Position numbers and translations under genes: made by a program. Positions 40,651-50,448 of a DNA stretch of 64,000 nucleotides are shown here, one piece after another (the stretch's first letter is position 1; every line of letters starts with the position of its first letter). The stretch is taken from the NCBI RefSeq assembly GCF_049472135.1, contig NZ_JBMOVV010000002.1, forward strand, positions 124,001 to 188,000, in the 5' to 3' direction. This DNA comes from Arcobacter_B sp049472135. Lineage in GTDB: Bacteria; Campylobacterota; Campylobacteria; Campylobacterales; Arcobacteraceae. The notes beneath the pieces were generated by a model, which made no database searches, was not told the origin of the DNA, and worked only from the letters and a program-made list of their open reading frames with translations.

Positions 40651-41336
40651 TATTTACACTCCATTACAATACTTGGATTTAATGATATAGTTTTATCACT
40701 ATTTACAGGAGCTAAATCAGAAGCAGCCTTTGTTGCCATTGCCATTGTTTCATTTCTTAAGAAATTATTTCTTACTACATTATTTATATTTATATCTTTT
40801 AACTCACAAGTTTTAAAAAGTTTAGCACTTAAAGCTTTACTATAATCATTTGCCCAAGTAATAACTTCAATTCTTAATAAATCAACTGATCTTTCGTATA
40901 GTTCTTCACTAATTTGCCATGATAAATTAGAAATATTAACTTTTACTTTTCTAGTATCAACTCTTTTCTTTAAGGCTATTAAATCTTCAATAAATTTATT
41001 TATTTTTTTCGCATCTGTTGATTGAATTTCATATCTTAATGTACCAACATACCCCATAAACTCTTGTTTGTTTTTGTAGTATCTATACATTGGGTTTAAA
41101 ATATATGAACCATTTTTTTTGATAATTGTGTCATTATCTTTTATAAAACTATTAAATCTATCTATATTAATATTAATAAAGTTTTCATCATCTGCTTCTA
41201 CATTTACAGATACAAATGTTTTTAATACATCAGGAGTAACTACACTTGAAAACTTCTTATTAAAACTTATATCATATGAAAATAGTTGTAATGGCAATAA
41301 ACAAAATAGTGCCATTATCATCATTTTTCTAATCAT
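40650..41336 (-). CDS. SIMPL-domain periplasmic protein
   Basis: A 228-residue secreted protein. A signal peptide (MIRKMMIMALFCLLPLQLFS) is followed by a SIMPL/DUF541 domain, recognised by the pattern of alternating strands with GTLRYEIQSTDAKKINKFIEDL (residues about 97-118) and the tail ISLNPSIVMECK. The function of SIMPL proteins is poorly known; some are outer-membrane or periplasmic. It overlaps the phosphorylase-like gene by one base and follows hisF by two bases, so the group may be one transcript. Confidence 0.72.
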   Translation of the reverse strand: MIRKMMIMALFCLLPLQLFSYDISFNKKFSSVVTPDVLKTFVSVNVEADDENFININIDRFNSFIKDNDTIIKKNGSYILNPMYRYYKNKQEFMGYVGTLRYEIQSTDAKKINKFIEDLIALKKRVDTRKVKVNISNLSWQISEELYERSVDLLRIEVITWANDYSKALSAKLFKTCELKDININNVVRNNFLRNETMAMATKAASDLAPVNSDKTISLNPSIVMECK

Positions 41337-41338
41337 TA

Positions 41339-42100
41339 TTAAATCCTTACGGGAATATTGTTATCTCTTAAATATCTTTTTAAATCCATAATATCAATCT
41401 CTTTGAAGTGGAAAATTGAAGCAGCTAATGCAGCACTTGCTCCATGGTCAAACGCTTCTTTCATATGCTCCATAGTTCCAGCTCCACCACTTGCAATAAC
41501 AGGAATATCAACTAAAGATGAAACTTGTTCTGTAATATTAAGTTCAAAACCTGTTTTTGCACCATCTGTGTCCATTGAAGTTAATAGGATTTCACCAGCA
41601 CCTCTATCATAAACCTCTTTAGCCCATTGTAGTGCATCAATACCTGTATCTTCTCTACCACCTTTTACAAAAACGTGGTAAGAACCATCTTCTACTTTTT
41701 TTACATCAATGGCAACTACAATACATTGACTTCCAAATCTTTTTGCACCCTCATTAATAAAATCAGGGTTTGTCACTGCTGAAGAGTTAATTGAAACTTT
41801 ATCACAACCTACATTTAAAAGCTTATAAATATCATCTAGTTTTCTAATTCCTCCACCAACAGTTAAAGGAATAAAAACCTCTTTAGCTACTTCTTTAACA
41901 ATATCTACAATAGTTCCTCTATTTTCATGACTTGCTGTAATATCTAAAAATGTTATCTCATCAGCACCCTCATTGTTGTATCTTTTAGCTACTTCAACAG
42001 GATCTCCTGCATCTCTTAAACCTACAAAGTTTACACCTTTTACTACTCTTCCATTATCAACATCTAAACATGGTATTATTCTTTTTGCAAAATTACTCAA
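41339..42100 (-). CDS. hisF: Imidazole glycerol phosphate synthase cyclase subunit
   Basis: A 253-residue TIM barrel that makes the imidazole ring of histidine together with HisH. Landmarks: FAKRIIPCLDVDNGRVVKGVNF with the catalytic Asp, FLDITASHENRGT, VGGGIRKLDDI, VAIDVKKVEDG, SMDTDGAKTGFE (second catalytic Asp) and ASGGAGTMEHM. I chose a TTG start at 42100, with AAAGGAA upstream, which gives the normal family length. A longer frame to 42271 would overlap the divergent ksgA and is rejected. No hisH is adjacent. Confidence 0.95.
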   Translation of the reverse strand: MSNFAKRIIPCLDVDNGRVVKGVNFVGLRDAGDPVEVAKRYNNEGADEITFLDITASHENRGTIVDIVKEVAKEVFIPLTVGGGIRKLDDIYKLLNVGCDKVSINSSAVTNPDFINEGAKRFGSQCIVVAIDVKKVEDGSYHVFVKGGREDTGIDALQWAKEVYDRGAGEILLTSMDTDGAKTGFELNITEQVSSLVDIPVIASGGAGTMEHMKEAFDHGASAALAASIFHFKEIDIMDLKRYLRDNNIPVRI

Positions 42101-42173
42101 ATAAATTCCTTTATTATAACTAGTATTTATCTTATCTAATTGTAAGTTAAAAACAGATATACTCTTCGTCATA

Positions 42174-42968
42174 ATGGAAAAAGTAATAGCAAAGAAAAAA
42201 TACGGACAAAATTTTTTAATTGATTCATCGATTTTAGGAAAGATCATCCAATCGATGCCCAATAATGACAATCATCTCGTAGAGATTGGGCCTGGATTAG
42301 GTGATTTGACTAAATACTTAGTCAAGTACAAAGATACAACTGCTTATGAAGTAGATACCGATTTAATTGGTATTTTAGAATCGAAATTTAAAGAGCAAAT
42401 AGAGCAAGGGAAACTAAAACTGATCCACACTGACGTTTTAGAGGCTTGGGATAAGCAAGGAACCTTGAATAATGGTAAATATGACATGATTGCAAACTTA
42501 CCATACTATATTGCAACAAATATTATATTAAGAGCGTTAGAAGACAAAACTTGTGAACATATTATAGTTATGATTCAAAAAGAAGTTGCTCAAAAGTTTA
42601 CTGCAAATGTAAATGATAAAGAGTACTCATCTTTAGGAATTATAAATGAGCTTTTATCAATTGAGTCAAGGATACTATTTGATGTACCTCCTGAATCATT
42701 TGATCCTCCGCCAAAAGTAATGTCTTCTATACTTTATATAAAAAAAGATATGAGTAAAACTATTGATAACGACTTTAAAAAGTTTTTAAAAGCTTGTTTC
42801 ACACAACCAAGAAAAAAACTTTCTAAAAATCTAAGTTCAGTAGTAGATAAGGAAACTCTTTCTTCTATATATGAAGAGCTAGAAATAGATTCTAATATTA
42901 GACCTCATGAAGTAAGTTCATCTTTGTATAGCCAAATGTATACAAAGGTTAAAAATGGAAGAGACTAA
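42174..42968 (+). CDS. ksgA: 16S rRNA dimethyladenosine transferase
   Basis: A 264-residue enzyme that dimethylates A1518 and A1519 of 16S rRNA. The opening KKKYGQNFLIDSSILGKI, the SAM motif EIGPGLGDLTKYLV (about 38-51) and the catalytic NLPYYIAT motif (about 108-115) are present, as is the late FTQPRKKLSKNL. It overlaps the start of rnj by 14 bases, a conserved arrangement in Campylobacterota. Confidence 0.96.
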   Translation: MEKVIAKKKYGQNFLIDSSILGKIIQSMPNNDNHLVEIGPGLGDLTKYLVKYKDTTAYEVDTDLIGILESKFKEQIEQGKLKLIHTDVLEAWDKQGTLNNGKYDMIANLPYYIATNIILRALEDKTCEHIIVMIQKEVAQKFTANVNDKEYSSLGIINELLSIESRILFDVPPESFDPPPKVMSSILYIKKDMSKTIDNDFKKFLKACFTQPRKKLSKNLSSVVDKETLSSIYEELEIDSNIRPHEVSSSLYSQMYTKVKNGRD

Positions 42969-44871
42969 GCAAGAAGAGACTGTTGTAGTAAAAGAAGAAG
43001 TTAAATCTGAAGAAAATAAAACTGCTCCTAAAAATCAAGATAAAAAAGAACAAAGAAAACCGGCTGCTAATCAAAACAGAAAAAGAAAACCTAGACCTAA
43101 ACAACCATTAAAAGGGCAGGGTTGGATTAATGATTTAAAAAAAGCACATTTAATCAATGAAAAAATTCATAAAGATAGATTAAACCCTCACTATAAATTA
43201 AATCTAAATACTAATGCAAAAGTTAGAATTACTCCACTTGGAGGTTTAGGTGAAATTGGTGGAAACATGATGGTAATGGAGACTGAGAAGTCTGCGATTA
43301 TTGTTGATGTTGGTATGAGTTTCCCTGATGATGATATGCACGGTGTGGATATCTTAATCCCTGATTTTACATATATTAGACAAATCAAAGATAAGATTGC
43401 TGGTATTGTAATTACACATGGACATGAAGATCATATTGGTGCAATGCCTTATTTATTTAAAGAGATGCAATTCCCTGTTTATGGTACATCATTACCATTA
43501 GAAATGATTGGTTCAAAATTTGATGAACACAAAATGAGAGAGCATAGAAAACTATTTAGAGCTATTCAAAAAAGAACACCTATTAAAATAGGGGACTTTG
43601 AAGTTGAATGGATGCATATTACTCACTCAATTATTGATTCATCAGCAATTGCAGTAAAAACTGAAGCTGGAACTATTATTCATACTGGTGACTTTAAAAT
43701 TGACCATACACCAATTGATGGTTACCCAACAGATTTACATAGATTAGCACAATATGGAGAAGAGGGTGTTTTATTATTAACATCAGACTCTACTAACTCA
43801 CATTCTCCAGGATTCACAAAAACTGAAAAATCAGTTGGTCCTACTTTTGAGAGAATTTTTGCATCAGCAAAAGGAAGAGTTATTATGTCTACATTCTCTT
43901 CAAATATTCACAGAGTTGCACAAGCTATTGAAAAAGGTTTAAAATACAACAGAAAAATCTGTGTTATTGGAAGATCAATGGAGAAAAACCTTGATATTGC
44001 TATGTCTTTAGGATATATCAAATTTCCAAAAGATCAATTTATTGATCCACATGAAGTTAATAAATATAATGACAATGAAGTATTAATCGTAACTACTGGT
44101 TCTCAAGGTGAATCTATGTCAGCTCTTTACAGAATGGCAATTCATGAACACAGACATATTAAGATAAAACCAACAGATCAAATTATTTTATCTGCAAAAG
44201 CAATTCCTGGAAATGAAGGAAGTGTATCTGGTATTATTAACCACTTATTAAAAGCTGGTGCTAAAGTTGCATACCAAGACTTTACAGATATTCACGTATC
44301 AGGTCACGCTGCGCAAGAAGAGCAAAAATTAATGCTTAGACTTGTTAAGCCTAAATTTTTTATGCCAGTTCATGGTGAGTACAATCATGCACTTAAACAT
44401 GGTCAAACAGGAATTGAGTGTGGAATTTTAGAGAGAAACTTATACATTATGAGTGATGGGGAACAAGTTGAAGTATCTCCAAAATATCTTAAAAAAGTAA
44501 AAACAGTTAAAACTGGTAAAGTGTATATTGATAATCAATTAAACCACAAAATCTCTGATGATATTGTAATTGATAGACAAACTATGGCAAACGAGGGTGT
44601 TGTTATGATTGTTGCTCAAATTAATGAGAATGATAGAACATTAGCTCAAAAACCAAAAGTAGCATCATTTGGATTAGTTCCTGATAAACAAGATAGATTC
44701 TTTGCAAAAGAGATTGAAGATTTATTAACAACATTTTTAACAAATGCAAAACCAGGTATTTTCAAAAATACTAGAGTTTTAGAAGATGAATTAAGAAAAG
44801 TAGTAAGAAAACACTGTATTAGAAAATACAAAAAATATCCTATGATTGTTCCAACAATATTTGTACAATAA
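42955..44871 (+). CDS. rnj: Ribonuclease J
   Basis: A 638-residue metallo-beta-lactamase/beta-CASP nuclease that degrades RNA by both endo- and 5'-exonuclease action. The N-terminal 80 residues are a Lys- and Gln-rich extension, as in Helicobacter RNase J. The catalytic core follows, with THGHEDHIGAMPYL (metal ligands), THSIIDSSAIAV, HTGDFKIDHTP, the beta-CASP motifs and HVSGHAAQEEQKLML, then PVHGEY. It overlaps ksgA and is followed by kdsD at 17 bases. Confidence 0.95.
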   Translation: MEETKQEETVVVKEEVKSEENKTAPKNQDKKEQRKPAANQNRKRKPRPKQPLKGQGWINDLKKAHLINEKIHKDRLNPHYKLNLNTNAKVRITPLGGLGEIGGNMMVMETEKSAIIVDVGMSFPDDDMHGVDILIPDFTYIRQIKDKIAGIVITHGHEDHIGAMPYLFKEMQFPVYGTSLPLEMIGSKFDEHKMREHRKLFRAIQKRTPIKIGDFEVEWMHITHSIIDSSAIAVKTEAGTIIHTGDFKIDHTPIDGYPTDLHRLAQYGEEGVLLLTSDSTNSHSPGFTKTEKSVGPTFERIFASAKGRVIMSTFSSNIHRVAQAIEKGLKYNRKICVIGRSMEKNLDIAMSLGYIKFPKDQFIDPHEVNKYNDNEVLIVTTGSQGESMSALYRMAIHEHRHIKIKPTDQIILSAKAIPGNEGSVSGIINHLLKAGAKVAYQDFTDIHVSGHAAQEEQKLMLRLVKPKFFMPVHGEYNHALKHGQTGIECGILERNLYIMSDGEQVEVSPKYLKKVKTVKTGKVYIDNQLNHKISDDIVIDRQTMANEGVVMIVAQINENDRTLAQKPKVASFGLVPDKQDRFFAKEIEDLLTTFLTNAKPGIFKNTRVLEDELRKVVRKHCIRKYKKYPMIVPTIFVQ

Positions 44872-44888
44872 TATAAGGAGTAGGGCAA

Positions 44889-45848
44889 ATGAATTTTAAT
44901 GAGATTATTAAAGATGTTTTACTAACAGAAGCAAAAGAGATTGAAAAAGCTGCTAGTAATATAACTTTTGATATTGATAAAGCAGTTGATATGATAATCA
45001 ACTCAAAAGGCAAGCTAATTGTTACTGGTGTTGGTAAATCAGGACTTGTTGGTTCAAAAATTGCTGCTACTCTTGCTAGTACTGGAACATCTTCATTCTT
45101 TTTACACCCAACAGAAGCTATGCATGGGGACTTAGGAATGATAGGAGAAAATGATATTGTTCTTGGAATCTCTTATAGTGGAGAGAGTGAAGAGCTAGTT
45201 CAAATTCTTCCTCATTTAAAAAGATTTAATATTCCTTTAATTGCAATGGCAAAAAATGAGAACTCTACACTTGCTAAATATTCAGATATATTTATCAATA
45301 TAAGTGTAGAAAAAGAAGCTTGTCCTCTTGATACAGCACCAACTTCGTCAACTACATTGACAATGGCTATGGGTGATGCACTTGCAGTTTGTCTTATGAA
45401 AAAAAGAGATTTCAAAAAAGAGGATTTTGCATCATTCCACCCAGGTGGAAGTTTAGGTAAGAAACTTTTTGTAAAAGTAGATGATTTACTAAGAAAAGAT
45501 AACCTTCCTATAGTTTCACGTGAAACTAAACTTAAAGATGCAATTGTAGTTATGAGTGAAGGAAGACTTGGTAATGTTATAATTACTGACAACAATAAAG
45601 TAATTGGACTCTTAAGTGATGGTGACTTAAGAAGAGCATTAATGAATGAAGATTTTAGCTTAGATTGTAATGTGGAAGAGATTGCAACAATTAATCCTAA
45701 AACTTTAAAAAATAAAAATCTTTTAGCTAGTGATGCATTATCAATAATAGAAGATTATAAAATACAACTATTAGTAGTAACACAAGAAGATGATGAACTT
45801 GTTGGTGTACTACATATTCACGACCTAATTGAAGCAGGAATAAAATAA
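44889..45848 (+). CDS. kdsD: Arabinose-5-phosphate isomerase, KdsD/KpsF family
   Basis: A 319-residue enzyme that converts ribulose-5-phosphate to arabinose-5-phosphate for Kdo and lipopolysaccharide synthesis. An N-terminal SIS domain holds TGVGKSGLVGSKIAATLAST (about residues 46-65), HGDLGMI and SYSGESEELV, then TAPTSSTTLTMAMGDALAV and FHPGGSLGKKL. Two CBS domains follow (about 200-319). An AAGGAGTAGGG ribosome site precedes it, and its stop overlaps the rluB start. Confidence 0.93.
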   Translation: MNFNEIIKDVLLTEAKEIEKAASNITFDIDKAVDMIINSKGKLIVTGVGKSGLVGSKIAATLASTGTSSFFLHPTEAMHGDLGMIGENDIVLGISYSGESEELVQILPHLKRFNIPLIAMAKNENSTLAKYSDIFINISVEKEACPLDTAPTSSTTLTMAMGDALAVCLMKKRDFKKEDFASFHPGGSLGKKLFVKVDDLLRKDNLPIVSRETKLKDAIVVMSEGRLGNVIITDNNKVIGLLSDGDLRRALMNEDFSLDCNVEEIATINPKTLKNKNLLASDALSIIEDYKIQLLVVTQEDDELVGVLHIHDLIEAGIK

Positions 45849-46669
45849 TGAACGAAAAAAACTGGTTTAACAATAAAGAAGAGAGCGAAGAGCCTGTTAG
45901 ACTAAATAAATTTATCTCTCATAATAGTAATTACTCTAGAAGAGAAGCAGATAAAATAATAGAAGAGGGTAGAGTAAAAGTTAATGGAAAAGTAGTAAAT
46001 AATTTAGCTACTAAAGTTTTACCTACAGATAAAGTACAAATTGGAAAACAAATTATCAAACATCAAACTGATAAATTAGTTACTGCCATTGTATATAATA
46101 AGCCAAAAGGTGAGATTGTATCTAAAAATGACCCTCAAGGAAGAAAAACTATATTTGATTCACTAGGAAGAAAATATAAGCACTTTTTACCAGTAGGTAG
46201 ACTTGACTATGCCAGTGAAGGTTTATTGATTCTAACGGACTCTGTAGACGCTTTAAATGCATTAGTTCATTCAAACTTAGAAAGAGTATATAAAATCAAA
46301 GTAAATGGTGAAATTACTCCTAAAGTAGAAGAGGCTATGCAAAATGGTTTAGAACTTGAAGATGCAAGTGTAGGGGCTCATAAAAACTCAAAAATTAAAG
46401 AGATGAACTTCAAACCTTTCTTAGCATATGATATTCAAAGAAATGAATCTAATTTTTCTAGAATAAAAGTAGTAATAAATGAAGGTAAAAATAGAGAACT
46501 TAGAAGATTCTTTGGACACTTTGGATTAGACGTATTAGACTTAAAAAGATTAGAATTTGGTGGAATTTCACTAAATAATTTACCAACAGGAAAATCAAGA
46601 TACTTAACAAGAGAAGAGTATAGAAATTTAAGATATTTTTTAAATCAAGATGACAGATCTAGCAAATAA
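45848..46669 (+). CDS. rluB: Pseudouridine synthase, RluB/RsuA family
   Basis: A 273-residue protein with an N-terminal S4 RNA-binding domain (VRLNKFISHNSNYSRREADKIIEEGRVKVNG, split here for the domain span about 17-60) and an RsuA-type catalytic domain. The catalytic Asp is in PVGRLDYASEGLLILTDS (about residues 116-133), and the C-terminal motif EGKNRELRRFFGHFG is present. It probably makes pseudouridine 2605 in 23S rRNA. The ATG overlaps the kdsD stop, and rarA overlaps its end by 20 bases. Confidence 0.9.
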   Translation: MNEKNWFNNKEESEEPVRLNKFISHNSNYSRREADKIIEEGRVKVNGKVVNNLATKVLPTDKVQIGKQIIKHQTDKLVTAIVYNKPKGEIVSKNDPQGRKTIFDSLGRKYKHFLPVGRLDYASEGLLILTDSVDALNALVHSNLERVYKIKVNGEITPKVEEAMQNGLELEDASVGAHKNSKIKEMNFKPFLAYDIQRNESNFSRIKVVINEGKNRELRRFFGHFGLDVLDLKRLEFGGISLNNLPTGKSRYLTREEYRNLRYFLNQDDRSSK

Positions 46670-47828
46670 ATTAAGACCAACAAGTTTAGAAACTTTTGTT
46701 GGTCAATCTCACATAATATCAAAAGACAAAGCCCTTTACAAACTAATTAAAAAGAAAGATATCCCACACCTATTTTTTTATGGTAAACCAGGAACAGGGA
46801 AAACTACACTTGCAAAAATCATTGCAAAAGAAATAGATACAGACTATTACTATTTTAACGCTACATCTATAAAGATTGAAGACTTAAGAAAAGTTTTTGA
46901 TAGATATAAAAATGCACTTATCAAACCCTTAGTTTTTATAGATGAAGTACATAGATTATCAAAAAATCAACAAGAAGTTCTACTTCCAATAATGGAAAAC
47001 TATGATGCAATAATAATTGGTGCAAGTACAGAGAATCCTTTTTTTACTTTAACAAATGCAATTAGATCAAGGTCATTTCTTTATGAATTTAAAGCTTTTA
47101 CAAAAATTGAAATGATTCAAATACTAAATAAAGCTTTAGAGGGTATTGATATTAATATTGATAATGAAGCTAAAGAGTACTTAATAATATCTAGTAGTGG
47201 TGATGCAAGAGCCATGCTAACGCTTTTAAATTTTTCATATAAAGTATCTAAAAATATAGATATTTCTTTATTAAAAGAGTTAAGAGAGAATGTAATAGGG
47301 GATGGAGTTTCATCATCTGATAGTCATTATGATTTGGCAAGTGCTATGATTAAGTCTATTAGAGGTTCAGATGTTGATGCTGCTTTATATTATCTAGCAA
47401 GATTAATAAATGGCGGTGAATCAGTTGACTTTATTACTAGAAGATTAGTTATATTTGCCAGTGAAGATATAGGAAATGCAAATCCTAATGCACTAAATTT
47501 AGCTGTAAGCACAATGCAAGCTTGTAATAAGATAGGTTATCCAGAATCAAGGATAATGTTAGGACAATGTATTATCTATTTAGCAAGTTCACCAAAGTCT
47601 AATAGTGCTTATAGTGCCATAAATAAAGCATTAAGTGAAGTTAAAAATGGTAGAATACTTGAAGTACCAAAACATTTAGACTCGCAACATATTGGATATA
47701 AATACCCACACGATTATGGGGGATATGTACAACAAGAGTATTTAAAAGAACCATTATATTTATATGAAAGTTTGAATATTGGTTTTGAAAAAACACTAAA
47801 TGAATGGCTTCAAAAGATTAAAAACTAA
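46650..47828 (+). CDS. rarA: Replication-associated recombination protein A (AAA ATPase)
   Basis: A 392-residue AAA+ ATPase (MgsA/RarA) that acts at stalled replication forks. Walker A is FYGKPGTGKTTLAKIIA (about 40-56), Walker B is FIDEVHRLSKNQQ, the sensor is GASTENPFFTL and the arginine finger region is AIRSRSF. The C-terminal tetramer domain contains YLARLINGGESVDFITRRL and IGYKYPHDYGGYVQQEYL. It overlaps rluB by 20 bases. The length is somewhat short of the E. coli protein, but all domains are present. Confidence 0.94.
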   Translation: MTDLANKLRPTSLETFVGQSHIISKDKALYKLIKKKDIPHLFFYGKPGTGKTTLAKIIAKEIDTDYYYFNATSIKIEDLRKVFDRYKNALIKPLVFIDEVHRLSKNQQEVLLPIMENYDAIIIGASTENPFFTLTNAIRSRSFLYEFKAFTKIEMIQILNKALEGIDINIDNEAKEYLIISSSGDARAMLTLLNFSYKVSKNIDISLLKELRENVIGDGVSSSDSHYDLASAMIKSIRGSDVDAALYYLARLINGGESVDFITRRLVIFASEDIGNANPNALNLAVSTMQACNKIGYPESRIMLGQCIIYLASSPKSNSAYSAINKALSEVKNGRILEVPKHLDSQHIGYKYPHDYGGYVQQEYLKEPLYLYESLNIGFEKTLNEWLQKIKN

Positions 47829-47845
47829 TATTATAAGGATTTGAT

Positions 47846-48361
47846 TTGGAATATTATAGTTGGATATTAACTTTTCATGTAGTAGCAGTGATGTCTTGGA
47901 TGGCAATGCTATTTTATTTACCAAGATTATTTGTTTATCATGTTGAAAACTCAAATAAAAAAGAGTATGTTGAAGTAGTTAAAATTCAAGAATTTAAAAT
48001 TTATAAATACATTGGTGCACCTGCCATGTGGGCAACAATAATAAGTGGTGCTATAATGCTATCAATAAATAGCTCTATATTAACATCTGGTGGATGGATG
48101 CATGCAAAACTACTGGCTTTAGCTTTTTTAATAGCTTACTCTTTTTCTTTAGAGAAATATAGAAAACAATTAGCAAATGATACATGTAAAAAAAGTGGTA
48201 AATTCTTTAGAATGTATAATGAAATACCAACTATGCTAGCTATTTTGATAGTAGGGTATGTTATTACAAAAAGTGTTTCAATTCCTTTTACTATAGGTGT
48301 TATTGCACTTTTTAGTTTTGTTGGATATATGATTATGAAGCCAAAAAAGGATAAAAACTAA
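47846..48361 (+). CDS. hemJ: HemJ-family protoporphyrinogen oxidase
   Basis: A 171-residue membrane protein with four hydrophobic helices. The N-terminal signature is LTFHVVAVMSWMAMLFYLPR and then LFVYH, with the family's conserved His residues; GWMHAKLLALAFL and YNEIPTMLAILIV follow. HemJ oxidises protoporphyrinogen IX in haem synthesis in bacteria without HemG/HemY. The start is TTG with AAGGATT upstream. Its stop is adjacent to the PhoH gene start. Confidence 0.85.
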   Translation: MEYYSWILTFHVVAVMSWMAMLFYLPRLFVYHVENSNKKEYVEVVKIQEFKIYKYIGAPAMWATIISGAIMLSINSSILTSGGWMHAKLLALAFLIAYSFSLEKYRKQLANDTCKKSGKFFRMYNEIPTMLAILIVGYVITKSVSIPFTIGVIALFSFVGYMIMKPKKDKN

Positions 48362-49761
48362 TGTCTTTTGATAAATACTATGTATTAGATACAAATATCT
48401 TACTTGAAGATGCAAACAATATATTTAAACTATCACAAGAGGGTACAAACCTTATAATATTAGCAGAAACAGTTCTAGATGAAATTGATAGCAAAAAAAG
48501 TGGATTTGATGAAATAAACTTTCAAGCAAGAGAGTTTGCTAGATTACTTGAAAATTCGAAAATAGAATACTCTAAAAGTATTGATGAATATAAAGTTATA
48601 AGATTGACAATTAATGAAAATACAAATATTGATGTAATTTCTAAAGACAATTATAATGTAAAAGCAAACAGCACTTCATTAAATATTATAAATGATAGAA
48701 AGATACTTGAAGTAGCATCATTTGCAAAAACATACTATAACAAAGATATAGAGTTTATATCACTTGATATAATGGCTAGAACAAGAGCTATATCACTTGA
48801 TATAAAAACTGATTCTTTAACAGCTTCTGAAAAAGGGGAGTTTGACTATAAATTTGTTAAAGAAATCACAATAGACTTTAATCAACAAGAACATCTTGAT
48901 AATGAAGAGATTGTAAAATTTGATAAAGATTATGAACCTCATAACTATTCATATTGTTTTAAAATCAAATCATCAGACCAAGTAATATTAGCAAATATTC
49001 AAAATAAAAGAATCAGACTATTAGATGAATCAGAAGTAAGAAATCAAATAATTACACCGTTAAATAAAGAACAATTATTTTTCTCTAATGCACTATTAAA
49101 TCATTTTTATAATGTATTAATTGTAGAAGCAAAAGCTGGTTCTGGAAAAACTCTATTAGCTTTAAGTGCTGCATTAAAACTTGTAAGACAAAAAAACTAT
49201 CAAAGAATAATATACATAAGAAACTCAGTTGAATCATTGGATAAAGGTGAAGATGTAGGTTATTTACCTGGATTAGAAGAAAAATTCAAAATATATAATC
49301 ACCCACTAATGGATAGTTTAGATTATATTATTAGAAGTGATTACAAAAAAAAGAAATCAAAGAAAAACACTGAAAATATTCCAGAACTTGATGAAAGTGA
49401 AGTAACAGCAAGAATAGAGCAGATGATTACAAATTATAGTATTGAAACTATGTGGGTAGGGGAAATGAGAGGTAGAACACTTTCTAATGCCTTTGTAATT
49501 ATTGATGAAGCACAAAACATGTCTAATAAAACAATGCAAATGGTTTTATCAAGAATTGATAATTCATGTAAAGTTGTTGTGCTTGGTTCTAATAAACAAA
49601 TAGATAACTTCTATGTTAATAAATATACTAACTCATTAACAACTCTATTAAAAGCTACAAGGCACGAAAACAATCTAGTTAATACATTTGCTATAAAATT
49701 AGAAAAAGTCCTTAGAGGGCCAATTACTGAATGGGCAGAGCAGATATTCTCAAATAGATAA
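48361..49761 (+). CDS. PhoH-family ATPase with N-terminal PIN domain
   Basis: A 466-residue protein. Residues 1-150 are a PIN nuclease-like domain with acidic residues in YYVLDTNILLEDANN and AETVLDEIDSKKSG. Residues 225-465 are a PhoH domain with Walker A VEAKAGSGKTLLALSAA and Walker B FVIIDEAQNMSNKTMQ. The PIN-PhoH fusion is known as an RNA-unwinding/degrading type of enzyme. No phosphate-control link is implied. It is the last gene of the ksgA-to-phoH run. Confidence 0.88.
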   Translation: MSFDKYYVLDTNILLEDANNIFKLSQEGTNLIILAETVLDEIDSKKSGFDEINFQAREFARLLENSKIEYSKSIDEYKVIRLTINENTNIDVISKDNYNVKANSTSLNIINDRKILEVASFAKTYYNKDIEFISLDIMARTRAISLDIKTDSLTASEKGEFDYKFVKEITIDFNQQEHLDNEEIVKFDKDYEPHNYSYCFKIKSSDQVILANIQNKRIRLLDESEVRNQIITPLNKEQLFFSNALLNHFYNVLIVEAKAGSGKTLLALSAALKLVRQKNYQRIIYIRNSVESLDKGEDVGYLPGLEEKFKIYNHPLMDSLDYIIRSDYKKKKSKKNTENIPELDESEVTARIEQMITNYSIETMWVGEMRGRTLSNAFVIIDEAQNMSNKTMQMVLSRIDNSCKVVVLGSNKQIDNFYVNKYTNSLTTLLKATRHENNLVNTFAIKLEKVLRGPITEWAEQIFSNR

Positions 49762-50003
49762 AACTTGTAAAGTAAAGTGTAATAAATATCGTAAATTTAT
49801 ATGCTTTACTTTGATTCAGCAAATACAAATATTTTCAATTTTTCATACTAGTATTTATCTTTTTTAACTAAATACAATACGAATATTTATACTTTTTAAA
49901 ATACATCTTAAAGCACTTAAAATAGTATGTTACTTATTGTTAATTGCTTCTTTTAGAAGATTTATATATTAAAATAAAAAATTAAGCACTTAATAATTTG
50001 TGT

Positions 50004-50027
50004 TATAATACATACTATAATATGTAT
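50004..50027 (+). promoter_or_regulatory. Promoter and 7-bp inverted repeat before the Phd-like gene
   Basis: Two TATAAT boxes (50004-50009 and 50016-50021) overlap the inverted repeat atacata / tatgtat (50008-50014 and 50021-50027). A palindrome over the -10 box is the usual place for autorepression by a Phd-type protein. The rest of 49762-50003 is A/T-rich, holds one long-loop hairpin (aaagtaaag near 49770, ctttacttt near 49804) and has no gene. Confidence 0.4.
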
Positions 50028-50037
50028 AGGAGTTATA

Positions 50038-50445
50038 ATGAACTTATTACAATACACATCAAAAGAGATGTTTTCATCAACTGAGCTTATCAGAAAAAGT
50101 AAAATGGTGTTTGATAAATTATCAGATGAAGAGATTGAAAAAGCTGTAATATTAAGAGATGGCAAACCAAGTTTTATTCTACTTGATTTTGATAAATATG
50201 AATCAATAATTGAAGAGTACCAATCTCTAATAGAAGAGAATAAAAAACTAAAACAACAAAAAAAAGCTAATGCAGAAACTAATAGTTCAGCTGAAATAAA
50301 AAGTATAAAAAAGAAAAAAGAAGATGAAATAAGTAGTGATGAGCTAGAAGAAGCCTTAGCTCAAATAGAACAATTGGATCTAGACTTAGACAAGAAAGAA
50401 GAGTCTAATAGAAAACAAGAAGCTTTAAAAGACTTTTGGGAATAG
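50038..50445 (+). CDS. Phd/YefM-like protein with charged C-terminal extension, no adjacent toxin
   Basis: A 135-residue protein. Residues 1-60 resemble the Phd/YefM antitoxin fold (SSTELIRKSKMVFDKL and AVILRDGKPSFILLDFDKYESI). Residues 60-135 are a very charged, helical and acidic extension (Lys-rich, then Glu/Asp-rich, ending in DFWE). Antitoxins usually have a toxin gene next to them; here the next gene starts 3 bases later and encodes a flavoprotein. It may be a repressor of its own operon. The coupling is seen; the function is inferred. Confidence 0.7.
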   Translation: MNLLQYTSKEMFSSTELIRKSKMVFDKLSDEEIEKAVILRDGKPSFILLDFDKYESIIEEYQSLIEENKKLKQQKKANAETNSSAEIKSIKKKKEDEISSDELEEALAQIEQLDLDLDKKEESNRKQEALKDFWE

Positions 50446-50448
50446 GGT

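Noticed and set aside
42101..42271. A 57-residue N-terminal extension of HisF
   Set aside because: It would overlap the divergent ksgA gene; the TTG at 42100 has a ribosome site and gives the normal HisF length.
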